A stretch of 64,000 nucleotides of DNA, from positions 2,232,001-2,296,000 of the forward strand of contig CP076546.1 in NCBI GenBank assembly GCA_018889975.1. The letters are read 5' to 3'. Each line of letters opens with the position of its first letter. Position 1 is the first letter of the stretch. The stretch comes from Bacillus sp. NP157 (GTDB lineage Bacteria > Pseudomonadota > Gammaproteobacteria > Xanthomonadales > Rhodanobacteraceae). Of the stretch, positions 38,661-48,591 are shown one piece after another. The notes beneath the pieces were generated by a model. The model saw only the letters and a list, made by a program, of their open reading frames with translations. It was not told where the DNA came from and ran no database searches. Both the position numbers and the translations under genes were made by a program.

Positions 38661-40484
38661 TCAGGGGTGCAGCATGGCATAGATGCGCTCTGCGAGGCCG
38701 CGATCAATACCCTTCACGCTCATGAGTTCTTCGACACCGGCCGCCTCGACGCCCGCGAGGCCGCCGAAGGCCTTCAGCAAAGCCGCCCGGCGGCGCGCGC
38801 CGACGCCCGCCACGTCTTCCAGCGTACTGCGTTCGCGTGCTGCTTCGCGCCTGCGCCGGTGCCCACTGATCGCAAAACGGTGCGCTTCGTCACGCACCGC
38901 CGCGACCAGGTGCAGCGCCGGCGACGAGGTGCCGGGGTGCAGGGTCTTGCCGCTTTCCGCCAGCACCAGGGTTTCTTCGCCCGCGCGGCGGCCGGGCCCC
39001 TTGGCCACGCCGACCACCCGGATGCCTTCCACGCCGAGCTCGCGCAGTACGTCCACGGCCTGCGCGACCTGCCCCGCGCCACCGTCGATCAGCAGGATGT
39101 CCGGCCTCGCCCCGCCCTCCACGACCTTCTTGAAGCGCCGGGTCAGGGCCTGGTGCATGGCCGCGTAGTCGTCGCCGGGAGTAATGCCAGCAATATTGAA
39201 TCGCCGGTAGTGCGACTTTTCCGGCCCCTCCGGGCCGAACACGACGCACGAGGCAACGGTGGCCTCGCCACGGGTATGGCTGATGTCGAAGCACTCGATG
39301 CGGCGCGGCGGCTCGCTCAGCTCGAGCACTTTCTGCAGGTCGTCGAAGCGCGCCAGCAGCGTGTGCCGGCTGGCCAGGCGTGAGGTCAGTGCGGCACTGG
39401 CATTGCGCTGGGCCATTTCGAGGAAGCGGGCGCGCTCGCCACGCACGCTCGGCTTCAGTTCCACCTTGTAACCGGCGTGCTCCGAAAGCACGTCGGCCAG
39501 CACGTCGATGTCTTCCACGGGGTCGCTCAGGACCAGCTCGCGCGGCACCTGCCGGTCGAGGTAGTACTGCGCGATGAACTGCGCAAGCACGTCGCCGACC
39601 GAGGCATCCGTCGGCAGGCGCGGAAAGAAGTCACGAGAGCCCAGGCTCACGCCATTGCGGAAGAACAGCACGCTGACGCACGCCATGCCGCCCTCAAGGC
39701 AGCAGGCGATCACGTCCATGTCGGCGCTGGCGCCCTGGACGAAGTGCTGGGCCTGCAACTTGCGCAGCGCCGCCACCTGGTCGCGCAGGGTCGCGGCGCG
39801 CTCGAAGTTGAGGTTCATGCTGGCCGCTTCCATCGACTTCGCCAGCTCATCGATGACCGCACTGCTGCGGCCCTCGAGGAACATCTCGGCGTGGCGCACG
39901 TCGTTGCGGTAGTCCTCGACGTTGATCAGCTGCACGCAGGGCGCGCTGCAACGGCCGATCTGATGCTGCAGGCAGGGCCGTGAGCGATTCTTGAAGTAGC
40001 TGTCCTCGCACTGGCGCACCTTGAACAGCTTCTGCATCAGGCCGAGGCTTTCGCGCACGGCGAACGTACTCGGATAAGGGCCGAAGTAGCGGCCTGTCCC
40101 ACTCTTGGCACCGCGGTGGAAGGCCAGCCGCGGATAGTCCTCGCCACCAGACAGGAAAATGTACGGATAGCTCTTGTCGTCGCGCAGGACAATGTTGTAA
40201 CGCGGCTTGAGCGACTTGATCAGCTGCGATTCGAGCAGCAGCGCTTCGCCCGCCGTGCGGGTCAGCGTGACCTCGGCGCGGTCGATCTGCGACACCATCG
40301 AGGCGATGCGCGGATCCATCGGCGGCTTGAGGAAGTAGTTGCTGACGCGCTTCTTGAGGTTCGCGGCCTTGCCGACGTACAGCAGCTCGCCGTCCACGTC
40401 GAAATAGCGGTAGACGCCGGGCGAGGTGGTCAGGTGGCGGACGAAGGCCTTGCCGTCGAACGGGTGCGACTCGATGTGCTCCAT
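38661..40484 (-). CDS. uvrC: Excinuclease ABC subunit C
   Basis: Makes the dual incisions of nucleotide excision repair. 607 aa. The N-terminal GIY-YIG domain starts SPGVYRYFDVDGELLYVGKA; the Cys-containing RCSAPC block, the UvrB-binding helix, the RNase H-like endonuclease (LLIDGGAGQV) and C-terminal HhH domains (ALLKAFGGLAGVE) are in the usual order. It is followed by pgsA at a 50-nt gap, a conserved pair. Confidence 0.96.
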   Translation of the reverse strand: MEHIESHPFDGKAFVRHLTTSPGVYRYFDVDGELLYVGKAANLKKRVSNYFLKPPMDPRIASMVSQIDRAEVTLTRTAGEALLLESQLIKSLKPRYNIVLRDDKSYPYIFLSGGEDYPRLAFHRGAKSGTGRYFGPYPSTFAVRESLGLMQKLFKVRQCEDSYFKNRSRPCLQHQIGRCSAPCVQLINVEDYRNDVRHAEMFLEGRSSAVIDELAKSMEAASMNLNFERAATLRDQVAALRKLQAQHFVQGASADMDVIACCLEGGMACVSVLFFRNGVSLGSRDFFPRLPTDASVGDVLAQFIAQYYLDRQVPRELVLSDPVEDIDVLADVLSEHAGYKVELKPSVRGERARFLEMAQRNASAALTSRLASRHTLLARFDDLQKVLELSEPPRRIECFDISHTRGEATVASCVVFGPEGPEKSHYRRFNIAGITPGDDYAAMHQALTRRFKKVVEGGARPDILLIDGGAGQVAQAVDVLRELGVEGIRVVGVAKGPGRRAGEETLVLAESGKTLHPGTSSPALHLVAAVRDEAHRFAISGHRRRREAARERSTLEDVAGVGARRRAALLKAFGGLAGVEAAGVEELMSVKGIDRGLAERIYAMLHP

Positions 40485-40523
40485 CCGGCCATTTTAGCCG
40501 TTCAACGGCAACCGCGAATGAAA

Positions 40524-40557
40524 AACGCCGGCATGGAGGGGGGCCCATGCCGGCGTT
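40524..40557 (-). terminator. Intrinsic terminator of the serC-kdsB operon
   Basis: A perfect 13-bp stem AACGCCGGCATGG / CCATGCCGGCGTT with an 8-nt loop, and a T run on the minus strand (40521-40525). It lies about 140 nt after the kdsB stop and upstream of uvrC. Confidence 0.85.
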
Positions 40558-40698
40558 CAGCCTTCCCTGGAGCGTCGCCTCCGTCCGTGGCGGTGTTTCC
40601 GGCGACAGGGAAAGATTACGGCGGCGCCCTCGTCAGCGCGCCCGGCGAACGTCGGCTATCCGTGTCGGCGCTGCCCGCGACCCGGTGTGGGCGAAACC

Positions 40699-41487
40699 CT
40701 ACAAACCGCCCTGCCCGGCCACCCAGCGCTCCGCGCGAGCCAGGTCGTCCGGGGTATCGATGCCCGGCGGGAAGGGTTCCGGCGTCAGGCTGACGGAAAT
40801 GGCATAGCCGTGCTCCAGCGCCCGCAGCTGCTCCAGCGACTCGGTCTGTTCCAGCGGCGTGCGCGACAGCGCGGCCATCCGCCGGAGAAACCCGGCGCGG
40901 TAGGCATAGATCCCGATGTGGCGCAGGAACGGGACGCCCGCTGGCAGGACGTGCCGGTCCTGGGCGAACGCGTCGCGCGCCCACGGTGCCGGCGACCGGG
41001 TGAAATACAGCGCACGGCCCTTGCCGCTGCGGACCACCTTGACGATGTTCGGGTCGAACAACTCGTCGGCGTCCGTGATCGGGGTGGCCAGGGTGGCCAT
41101 CGGCGCCTCGTCGCCGGCCAGGGTGTCCACCACGGCCCGGATGCCGGCCGCCGGGGCGAACGGCTCGTCGCCCTGCAGGTTCACCACGATGGTGTCTTCG
41201 GGCCAGCCGAAGTGATCGGCCACCTCGGCAATCCGGTCGGTGCCCGAGGCGTGGTCCTCGCGGGTCATGCAGACCAGGATGTCACCCTCGCAGCCGCGCA
41301 TCTCGGCGGCCACGCGCGGATCGTCCGTGGCCACGACCACCTGCGCCGCGCCGGCACCGGACGCCCGCTGGGCCACGCGGCGGACCATCGAAACGCCGCC
41401 GATCTTCAGCAGCGGCTTACCCGGCAACCGGGTGGAACCGAAGCGCGCGGGGACGACAACGACGAAGGGCGGGGTCTTGGGGGCCAT
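40699..41487 (-). CDS. kdsB: 3-deoxy-manno-octulosonate cytidylyltransferase
   Basis: Activates KDO as CMP-KDO for lipopolysaccharide synthesis. 262 aa. N-terminal [20 protein letters not shown] is the nucleotide-binding signature; [22 protein letters not shown], and [12 protein letters not shown] are conserved. The ATG at 41487 is chosen. It lies 32 nt after aroA, in the place where cmk or tyrA often sit in related operons. Confidence 0.94.
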   Translation of the reverse strand: MAPKTPPFVVVVPARFGSTRLPGKPLLKIGGVSMVRRVAQRASGAGAAQVVVATDDPRVAAEMRGCEGDILVCMTREDHASGTDRIAEVADHFGWPEDTIVVNLQGDEPFAPAAGIRAVVDTLAGDEAPMATLATPITDADELFDPNIVKVVRSGKGRALYFTRSPAPWARDAFAQDRHVLPAGVPFLRHIGIYAYRAGFLRRMAALSRTPLEQTESLEQLRALEHGYAISVSLTPEPFPPGIDTPDDLARAERWVAGQGGL

Positions 41488-41519
41488 GGGGGACGTCCGG
41501 TGCGATGGGCAGGCGGGGA

Positions 41520-42821
41520 TTATGCCGTCAGGTTGAAGCCGACATGATTGGCCAATTCCATGAAACCGGGGAACGAGGTGGCGACGTTGGCGCAGTCGCC
41601 GATCGTGATGGGCGCGGTGGCGACGAGGCCGGCGATGGCGAAGCTCATCGCGATGCGGTGGTCGCCGTGACTGTCCACTTCCCCGCCGCCGATGGCACCG
41701 CCACGGATGATGGCGCCGTCGGGCAGTTCGTCGATCAGCACGCCACACGCCTTCAGGCCGTTGGCCATCGAGGCGATGCGGTCCGATTCCTTGACCCGCA
41801 GTTCGGCCGCGCCGCGGATCGTGGTCATGCCTTCGGCGCTCGCCGCGGCGACGAACAGCGCGGGGAATTCGTCGATCATGTCCGGCACGATATCCAGCGG
41901 CAGCGCGACGCCGTGCAGGCGGCGATAGCGCACGACCAGGTCCGCGATGTCTTCGCCACCACTCTGGCGTTCGTTCTCGACCGTGATATCCGCGCCCATC
42001 AGCTCCAGGGCGGCGAGCAGGCCGGTCCGGCGCGGATTGAGGCCGACGCCCTTCAAACGCAGTTCCGAGCCGGGAACCACGCACGCGGCAACGATGAAGA
42101 AGGCGGCCGAGGAAAAGTCGGCCGGCACGTCGACATCCACCGCGCGTAACACGTGGCCACCTTCGACCTTGGCCTTGCCGGGCGAATACTCGATCGGCCA
42201 GCCGAACGCCTTGAGCATGCTTTCGGTGTAGTCGCGCGTGGGATGCGGCTCGATCACTTCGGTCGTGCCCTCGGCGTACAAGCCGGCCAGCAACAGGGCC
42301 GACTTGATCTGCGCGCTGGCCACCGGCGAGTGGTAGGTGATGCCTTTCAGCGGCTGGCCACCGTGGATGCGTAGCGGCGGCTTGCCGTCGTGGGTGTCGA
42401 TCTTCGCGCCCATCTGGCCCAGCGGATCGGTGACCCGGCGCATCGGCCGCCCCGACAGCGAGGCATCGCCGACCAGGGTCGCATCGAACGCTTGCCCGGC
42501 GAGCAAGCCCGACAGCAGGCGCATGCCGGTGCCGGCGTTGCCGCAGTCGAGCGGCTGGTCGGTGCCACGCAGGCCATGCAGGCCGACGCCATGCACGACG
42601 CGCTCGCCCGGGGCCGGGGTGTCGAAACGCACGCCCAGCTGACCGAGGATGGCGGCGGTGGCGCGGGTGTCCTCACCCTCGAGGAAGCCACGGATATGCG
42701 TTGTGCCCTCGGCGATCGCGCCGAACATCAGCGCGCGGTGTGACACGGATTTGTCGCCGGGAACGACGACGTCGCCACGCAGGGCGGTCCCGGCGCGGCT
42801 TACCCAATCCTGGCGGGTCAT
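41520..42821 (-). CDS. aroA: 3-phosphoshikimate 1-carboxyvinyltransferase
   Basis: EPSP synthase of the shikimate pathway. 433 aa. [35 protein letters not shown] and [14 protein letters not shown] are conserved. [11 protein letters not shown] is also intact. The ATG at 42821 overlaps the hisC stop (ATGA), so it is translationally coupled to hisC. Confidence 0.95.
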   Translation of the reverse strand: MTRQDWVSRAGTALRGDVVVPGDKSVSHRALMFGAIAEGTTHIRGFLEGEDTRATAAILGQLGVRFDTPAPGERVVHGVGLHGLRGTDQPLDCGNAGTGMRLLSGLLAGQAFDATLVGDASLSGRPMRRVTDPLGQMGAKIDTHDGKPPLRIHGGQPLKGITYHSPVASAQIKSALLLAGLYAEGTTEVIEPHPTRDYTESMLKAFGWPIEYSPGKAKVEGGHVLRAVDVDVPADFSSAAFFIVAACVVPGSELRLKGVGLNPRRTGLLAALELMGADITVENERQSGGEDIADLVVRYRRLHGVALPLDIVPDMIDEFPALFVAAASAEGMTTIRGAAELRVKESDRIASMANGLKACGVLIDELPDGAIIRGGAIGGGEVDSHGDHRIAMSFAIAGLVATAPITIGDCANVATSFPGFMELANHVGFNLTA

Positions 42822-43930
42822 GGCAGGTTCTCCAGAAGGCGGTGTAGCTCGGCGCGGCTGCCGACGCTGACGCGCACGGTGTGCGGCAGGCCATAGCCAC
42901 CCATCGGGCGGACGATCACGCCGTGTTCGAACAGATGCTTCTCGAACGCAGCTGCGTCCTTGCCCAGGTCGACGAGCAGGAAATTGGTTTGCGAAGGCAG
43001 GACGCGGAAGCCGCGTGCGGTCAGTTCGTCGGCCAGCCATGCGCGGTCGCGGCGGTTGACGTCGCGTACGCGGGCGCGGTGTTCGTGGTCGCCCAGCGCC
43101 GCCTCGGCCGCGGCGAGCGCCACGCCGTTGACGTTGAACGATTCGCGCAGGCGTTCCGCCACGGCGGCCACGCTGGGATGGCTCAGCATGTAGCCGATGC
43201 GCAGGCCGGCGAGCGCATACGCCTTGGAGAACGTACGCGTCACGATCAGGTTCGGGAAACGGTTGAGCAGGTGCAGGCCCGTGCTCAGCCCCGGCGCGTC
43301 GACGTACTCGTGGTAGGCCTCGTCGACCACCACCAGCGTCTCCGCGGGCACCTTTTCCAGGAACTGCTCGAGCGCGGCGTCGGTGAACCAGGTGCCGGTG
43401 GGATTGTTCGGGTTGGCGAGGTAGACCAGCCGTGCCTCGGGCACCAGCGCCGCGGCGATGGCATCGAGATCGTGGCCGTAGGGCGCCGTCGGATGATCCG
43501 CGGGCAAGGCCGGCACGCTGATGGCGCGCGCACCGGCGGCGGCCGCCGCGATCGGGAACACGGCGAAGCCGTACTGCGAATGGACCACGGGATGGTCGGC
43601 ATCGGCGAAGCACTGCGCCAGCAACATCAACAGTTCATGCGAGCCGTTGCCCAGCGTGATGCACGCCCGGCCGATGCCAAGCTCACCGGACAACTGCTGC
43701 TTGAGCGATGCCCCGAGCGGATCGGGATAACGCCAGATTTCTTCCACGGCGCGGTTGGCCGCACGGATGGCGGCCGCGCTGGGGCCGAGCGGGTTCTCGT
43801 TGGAACCCAGCTCCGAGAGCACGGCGCCAAACTGCAGGCGCAACGCGGGAAGATCGTGACCGGGATCGTAGGCACGCAGGGCCGACGTCGCCCGGTTGGC
43901 GAGCGCCGCTGCGTCGAACACGCCGGTCAT
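42818..43930 (-). CDS. hisC: Histidinol-phosphate aminotransferase family (HisC)
   Basis: A 370-aa PLP aminotransferase. The PLP Lys is in TRTFSKAYALAGLRIGY; SNENPLGPS, YLANPNNPTGTW and VVVDEAYHEY are typical of HisC2-type enzymes. In this operon it more likely serves aromatic amino acid (phenylalanine/tyrosine) transamination than histidine synthesis, but that is inferred. It overlaps pheA upstream and aroA downstream by 4 nt. Confidence 0.9.
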   Translation of the reverse strand: MTGVFDAAALANRATSALRAYDPGHDLPALRLQFGAVLSELGSNENPLGPSAAAIRAANRAVEEIWRYPDPLGASLKQQLSGELGIGRACITLGNGSHELLMLLAQCFADADHPVVHSQYGFAVFPIAAAAAGARAISVPALPADHPTAPYGHDLDAIAAALVPEARLVYLANPNNPTGTWFTDAALEQFLEKVPAETLVVVDEAYHEYVDAPGLSTGLHLLNRFPNLIVTRTFSKAYALAGLRIGYMLSHPSVAAVAERLRESFNVNGVALAAAEAALGDHEHRARVRDVNRRDRAWLADELTARGFRVLPSQTNFLLVDLGKDAAAFEKHLFEHGVIVRPMGGYGLPHTVRVSVGSRAELHRLLENLP

Positions 43931-45030
43931 GGCAGGGCGACGGGGTAGGAGCCGAGCACGCGCACGTCGGCGGCGGCAGGCTTCATTTCGTCGAGCGCGG
44001 CCTGCAGGGCCGGGTCTTCCACGTGGCCGGACACGTCGATGAAGAACGCGTACTGCCATTTCCCCGTATGCGCCGGGCGCGATTCGATCCGGTTCATGCT
44101 GATGCCGTGGTGGGCCAGCGGGCTCAGCACGTCGTAGAGCGCACCCGGCTTGTCGCGCACGGCCACAAGCAGCGAGGTGCGATCGTTGCCCGACGGCGGG
44201 AAGATGCTGCGGCCGATGACGAGGAAGCGCGTGGTGTTGTCGCTGCGATCCTCGATCGGCCCGGCAATGATCTTCAGGCCGTAGACGCGGGCCGCGGTCT
44301 CGCCGGCGATGGCCGCGGATTCCGGCGCAAGGCGAGCCATGCGCGCCGCTTCCGCATTGCTCGACACCGGGATGCGTTCGGCGTTCGGCGCGTTCACGCG
44401 CAGCCACGCCTGGCATTGCTGCAGCGACTGCGGATGGGAATAGATGCGCTTGACGTCTTTCAGCTCGCCGCTGAGCGACAACAGGTTCTGGTGCACGCGA
44501 AGCTCCACTTCGCCGCAGATCGTCGCCTTCGACACCAGGAACATGTCGAGGGTCATCTGGATCATGCCCTGCCCCGAATTTTCCACCGGGACGACGCCGA
44601 AATCGGCGTTGCCGGCGGCCACTTCCTGGAACACTTCCTCGATGCTGCCCAGCGGCAAGCCGTAGGCGGCGTGGCCGAAGTGCTTGCGCACGGCCTGCTC
44701 GCTGAAGGTGCCTTCGGGGCCGAGGAAGCCGATCTTCAGCGGCTGCTGCTGCGACAGGCACGACGACATGATTTCGCGGAACAGGCGCACCAGCTCCGCG
44801 TTCGGCAGCGGGCCGTCGTTGCGATCGATAACGCCGCGCAGCACCTGGGCTTCCCGTTCGGGTCGGTAATACTCCACCGCCGCCTTCAACGGGCCCTTGG
44901 CCCGGCCGACCTGCTGTGCCCAACGGGCGCGCTCGCTGATGAGCGACTGCAGTTGCTGGTCGATGTTGTCGATGCGCTGGCGCGCCTCGGTCAACGTGGC
45001 TTGCTTATCGGTGGAGCTACTCTTACTCAT
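43927..45030 (-). CDS. pheA: Bifunctional chorismate mutase/prephenate dehydratase
   Basis: The P-protein of phenylalanine synthesis. 367 aa. The N-terminal chorismate mutase helix bundle (about residues 10-95, ARQRIDNIDQQLQSLISER) is followed by prephenate dehydratase (IGFLGPEGTFSEQAV, and the TRF motif in DNTTRFLVIG) and a C-terminal ACT domain with ESRPAHTGKW. The ATG at 45030 (MSKSSSTDK) is selected. It lies 79 nt after serC. Confidence 0.95.
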   Translation of the reverse strand: MSKSSSTDKQATLTEARQRIDNIDQQLQSLISERARWAQQVGRAKGPLKAAVEYYRPEREAQVLRGVIDRNDGPLPNAELVRLFREIMSSCLSQQQPLKIGFLGPEGTFSEQAVRKHFGHAAYGLPLGSIEEVFQEVAAGNADFGVVPVENSGQGMIQMTLDMFLVSKATICGEVELRVHQNLLSLSGELKDVKRIYSHPQSLQQCQAWLRVNAPNAERIPVSSNAEAARMARLAPESAAIAGETAARVYGLKIIAGPIEDRSDNTTRFLVIGRSIFPPSGNDRTSLLVAVRDKPGALYDVLSPLAHHGISMNRIESRPAHTGKWQYAFFIDVSGHVEDPALQAALDEMKPAAADVRVLGSYPVALP

Positions 45031-45109
45031 GGACGTCCAGGCGGCTAAGTGGTTGCAATTGAAACAGTTATCACCGCAAACGCATGCTGCATTGCGGTGA
45101 TCCCCGACT

Positions 45110-46195
45110 TTAACCGTGCCGCGTTGCAAAGTCCCGCATGAAATTCACAAGCACGTCCACGGCCTCGGGTGGAACGGCGTTGTACAGCGATGCGCGCATG
45201 CCGCCGACGGCCTTGTGGCCCTTGAGCGCAAGCAGTCCCGCCGCCTCGGATTCCTGCAGGAAAACCGCGTCCAGCGCGCTGTCGTGCAAGGTGAACGGCA
45301 CATTCATGCGCGAGCGTGCCGACACCTCCACCGGGCTGCGATAGAAGCCATTGGAGCCATCGATCGCGTCGTAAAGCGTCTTCGCCTTCAACGCATTGCG
45401 CTCGCCCATCGAGGTGAGGCCGCCGTTGGTTTCAAGCCACTCGAAGGTCAGGCCAGCGAGATACCAGCCCCAGGTGTTCGGCGTGTTGAGCATCGAATCG
45501 TTCGCGGCGTGCTCGGCGTAGCGAAAGATCTTCGCCATCGGACGCCCTGCCCGTTCCAGCAGGTCGTCGCGGATCACCATCACGACGAGGCCCGAGGGCC
45601 CGATGTTTTTCTGCGCGCCAGCATAGATCAGGCCGAAACGGGAGACGTCCACCGGCTCGCTGAGGATGTTGGACGACATGTCGGCCACGAGCGGCACGTC
45701 GCCGACGTCGGGCACCGCGTGGAATTCTACGCCGTGGATCGTCTCGTTCGGCGTGTAGTGCACATAGGATGCATCGCCACTGAGTTGCCACGTGGCGCGC
45801 GGCGGCAAGCCGAGGTAGTTGCGATCGACCAAGCTGGCCGCGACGCGCGCATCAATGTAGGGCGCGGCCTCGCGCACGGCTTTTTCGCCCCAATGGCCGG
45901 TCACGATGTAATCGGCATGGTCGCCGGGACCGGCGAGGTTCATCGGGATCTGCGCGAAGTGCTGCGTGGCGCCGCCCTGCAGGAACAGCACCTTGTAGCC
46001 GGCGGGCACGCCGAGCAGGCGGCGCAGGCGCTGCTCGGCCGCGGCGGCGAGCTCCATGAAACGCTTGCCGCGATGCGACAGCTCCATCACGGACGCACCG
46101 GATCCGTTCCAGTCGAGCATCTCAGCCTGCGCACGGGCCAGCACGGCCTCCGGCAGTGCCGCGGGTCCGGCACTGAAATTCCAGGCTCTGCTCAC
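45110..46195 (-). CDS. serC: Phosphoserine aminotransferase (GTG start)
   Basis: Catalyses 3-phosphohydroxypyruvate to phosphoserine in serine synthesis. 361 aa. NFSAGPAALPEAVL begins the domain; the PLP Lys is in YAGAQKNIGPSGLVV; LNTPNTWGWYLAG and HKAVGGMRASLYNAV are conserved. The start is a GTG at 46195 with GAGAGGAC upstream. It is the first gene of the serC-pheA-hisC-aroA-kdsB operon. Confidence 0.95.
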   Translation of the reverse strand: MSRAWNFSAGPAALPEAVLARAQAEMLDWNGSGASVMELSHRGKRFMELAAAAEQRLRRLLGVPAGYKVLFLQGGATQHFAQIPMNLAGPGDHADYIVTGHWGEKAVREAAPYIDARVAASLVDRNYLGLPPRATWQLSGDASYVHYTPNETIHGVEFHAVPDVGDVPLVADMSSNILSEPVDVSRFGLIYAGAQKNIGPSGLVVMVIRDDLLERAGRPMAKIFRYAEHAANDSMLNTPNTWGWYLAGLTFEWLETNGGLTSMGERNALKAKTLYDAIDGSNGFYRSPVEVSARSRMNVPFTLHDSALDAVFLQESEAAGLLALKGHKAVGGMRASLYNAVPPEAVDVLVNFMRDFATRHG

Positions 46196-46256
46196 GGGGT
46201 GTCCTCTCGCATGGGTGGACGGCCATTATGCCGCCGCCTGCGGGCGAAACGGGGCG

Positions 46257-47027
46257 TCAGAACTGGACGAACAGCACCACGGCGATGCCCAGCGCGAGCA
46301 GCGCGGCGGTCAGGATCAGCCACCACACATCGCCGCGCGAACCGGGATTGTCGTCGTCGGCCTCGGCCTCGGGCTCGGCTTCCGGCAGCGGGATGGCAGG
46401 CTCGGCCGACCAGCCCGGCGCTTCGAGGATGAAGCGATGCGTGGCCAGTCCGATCTGGTCACCCGGCTGCAGCGATGCGCGCACGGTGCGTACGCCGTTG
46501 ACGCGGACCGCGTGGCGCGCGGGCACGCGCGAGGCGTCGAGGATCAGTTCGCCCTCTTCCCAGGCCAGGGTGATAAGGGCCGCATCGTTGCCGGGCAGTT
46601 CCAGGGGCAATGCACCGTGGGTGGCGCCGAGCTCGAGCCGGTCACCGATCGCGACAAGCCGGCCGGACAGCGGACCCGCCACGGGGCGCAGGGCCGCGGT
46701 GCAGCGTGCGTCGGTGGGCTCGACGATGTCGCGGGCTTCGAGGTCGTCGTCATCGCGGATCAGCATGCGGCAGTCACCCAGCGACAGGCTGTCGCCGGGA
46801 CGCAGCAGGGCCTTTTCGCGCACGGGCCGGGCATTGACGTAGACCCGGCCGACGCCGGGAGCGACGTCCAGGACCATGCCGCGACGGTCGCGCTGGATCG
46901 TCACGTGCCGCGGGGCGACCTGGACTTCCGAGACGACGAGGTCGTTGTCGTCGGCGCGGCCGATCGTAAGCACGGGCCGGGACCAGTGGAAATCACCGCG
47001 AGCCGAGCTGACGAATTCGATGCGCAT
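46257..47027 (-). CDS. FHA domain protein with C-terminal membrane anchor
   Basis: 256 aa. The N-terminal FHA domain (about residues 1-90, LTIGRADDNDLVV and APRHVTIQRD) is followed by a second similar beta-rich region (about residues 120-210) and a C-terminal transmembrane helix (VWWLILTAALLALGIAVVLF). FHA domains bind phosphothreonine. No kinase or secretion genes are nearby, so its partner is unknown. It is upstream of serC on the same strand. Confidence 0.8.
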   Translation of the reverse strand: MRIEFVSSARGDFHWSRPVLTIGRADDNDLVVSEVQVAPRHVTIQRDRRGMVLDVAPGVGRVYVNARPVREKALLRPGDSLSLGDCRMLIRDDDDLEARDIVEPTDARCTAALRPVAGPLSGRLVAIGDRLELGATHGALPLELPGNDAALITLAWEEGELILDASRVPARHAVRVNGVRTVRASLQPGDQIGLATHRFILEAPGWSAEPAIPLPEAEPEAEADDDNPGSRGDVWWLILTAALLALGIAVVLFVQF

Positions 47028-47152
47028 GGAGGAACCGACGAGATGACGACGCAACTTTAGCAGAGTGCGGTATCTGATTGAACGCAAACAAATCAGCCGG
47101 GTTCATCGTGGCGGCCTGTTAAACTCGCGCCCTTTCACACGGGAGTCACGCC

Positions 47153-47428
47153 ATGGCCAAGATCGACATCCACCGCCCACACGACAAGGGCGCCGCCGAA
47201 GCCCGCGCCGTGGTCGACAAGGTCGCGGCGAAGATGGCCGAGAAGTTCGGGACGAAGGGCGCCTGGCAGGGCGACGCGTACGCCTTCTCGGGCTCGGGCG
47301 TGAAGGGCACGATCGCCGTATCGGATAGCGACGTCCACGTCGTGGCCGAGCTCGGCATGATGCTGTCGGCCTTCAAGGGCAAGATCGAAGACGAGATCCG
47401 CGGCAAGCTGGACCAGTACTTCGCCTGA
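47153..47428 (+). CDS. Polyhydroxyalkanoic acid system family protein
   Basis: 91 aa. It begins MAKIDIHRPHDKGAAEARAV and continues with KMAEKFGTKGAWQGDAYAF and KGKIEDEIRGKLDQYF, a pattern known from small proteins linked to polyhydroxyalkanoate granules in Xanthomonadales. No pha genes are nearby. The ATG at 47153 has GGGAG upstream. Confidence 0.8.
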   Translation: MAKIDIHRPHDKGAAEARAVVDKVAAKMAEKFGTKGAWQGDAYAFSGSGVKGTIAVSDSDVHVVAELGMMLSAFKGKIEDEIRGKLDQYFA

Positions 47429-47567
47429 GGCCGGGGCTGGCCAGCCGGGTCACCACGACGACCGCGGCCGCGACCTTCCCTGAGGGGGCGGGTGGCCTTG
47501 GTGGGGTGGGCATGCCATAATAGGGGACTTATGCGGCCACGACGGCCTCTTACTCGACCCGGAACAC

Positions 47568-47786
47568 ATGGCAAAAGACGACGTCATCGAAATGGAAGGC
47601 ACGGTCCTCGAGACCCTGCCCAACACCATGTTCCGCGTGCAGCTCGAGAACGGGCACGTCATCACCGCCCATATCTCCGGCCGTATGCGCAAGCATTACA
47701 TCCGTATCCTCACCGGCGACAAGGTGAAGGTCGAGATGACCCCCTACGACCTGACCAAGGGTCGGATCACTTACCGCATGAAGTAA
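47568..47786 (+). CDS. infA: Translation initiation factor IF-1
   Basis: 72 aa. [20 protein letters not shown] and the [20 protein letters not shown] region are typical of IF-1. It binds the 30S A site. It is followed by an intrinsic terminator. Confidence 0.98.
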   Translation: MAKDDVIEMEGTVLETLPNTMFRVQLENGHVITAHISGRMRKHYIRILTGDKVKVEMTPYDLTKGRITYRMK

Positions 47787-47816
47787 GCGCTTTGCGCTGC
47801 TCCACCGGTAGACCAG

Positions 47817-47842
47817 AAAGCCGCGGTTTCCGCGGCTTTTTT
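47817..47842 (+). terminator. Intrinsic terminator of infA
   Basis: A 10-bp stem AAAGCCGCGG / CCGCGGCTTT with a 3-nt loop and T tract, 31 nt after infA. Confidence 0.88.
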
Positions 47843-47858
47843 GTTGCCCCATGCTTTT

Positions 47859-47924
47859 GTAGGAGCGCGCCTGCGCGCGATGGGATGTGCCTATGACCCC
47901 CATCGCGCGCAGGCGCGCTCCTGC
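47859..47924. repeat. REPIN: inverted pair of GTAG REP elements
   Basis: A forward copy (47859-47880) and a reverse copy (47903-47924, with one mismatch at the head) separated by 22 nt. It lies between infA and the ClpP-like gene, both converging. Confidence 0.88.
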
Positions 47925-47936
47925 ACAACGCAAGCT

Positions 47937-48533
47937 TTACTGCAGGTCGCTGCGGCGTTCAATGATCCTCGACACCAGGCCGTAGGCCAGGGCTTCTTCG
48001 GCGGACATCCACAGGTCGCGTTCGATGTCGTGGCGTACCCGCTCGATCGGCTGGCCGCTTTCACGGGAGATGACCCGGGCGATGCGCTCGCGCGCCTTGA
48101 TGATCTCCTGGGCCTGGATCGCCACGTCGGTGGCCTGGCCGCCGGCACCACCGCTGGGCTGGTGGATGAGGAAGCGGGTCTGCGGCAGGCATACCCGGCG
48201 CTCCAGCGGCGCGCCCAGGTACAGATGCGTGGCGGCGCTACCGACCCAGCCCGTGCCGATCATGTTCACCGGCGCATTGATGAAGCGGACCACGTCGTGG
48301 ATGACGTCGCCCGATTCCAGGTGGCCGCCGGGCGAGGAGACGATCATATCGATGGGCGCACTGGAATCGGCATCCAGCGCCAGCAGCCGGCGCACGGTTT
48401 CCGACGCCACGCTGTCGTTGATGGTGCCGAATACCAGCACGGTGCGGGCGCGGAAGGCCTTCTCTTCGAGGAAGGTGCTGCCCTGGCCGGAACCGGCGGA
48501 AGGCGCGTTGTCAGGATCGCGGGCTGCGTACAT
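47937..48533 (-). CDS. ClpP-like serine protease subunit (divergent active-site loop)
   Basis: 198 aa, the ClpP fold. The predicted catalytic triad is S99, H124 (RFLIHQPSGG) and D172 (ERDLWMSAEEA). The usual GQAAS loop reads GWVGS, so the oxyanion region differs from canonical ClpP. It probably forms a second ClpP (ClpP2) or a related chamber protease. Whether it works with ClpA (1.5 kb away) is unknown. The gene is divergent from the ECF sigma factor gene with only 58 nt between starts. Confidence 0.8.
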   Translation of the reverse strand: MYAARDPDNAPSAGSGQGSTFLEEKAFRARTVLVFGTINDSVASETVRRLLALDADSSAPIDMIVSSPGGHLESGDVIHDVVRFINAPVNMIGTGWVGSAATHLYLGAPLERRVCLPQTRFLIHQPSGGAGGQATDVAIQAQEIIKARERIARVISRESGQPIERVRHDIERDLWMSAEEALAYGLVSRIIERRSDLQ

Positions 48534-48591
48534 GGGATGGATCTCCGTGGCGTGTTAGGTTCAACCCGTATACGAACGGGCGACCACCAAC

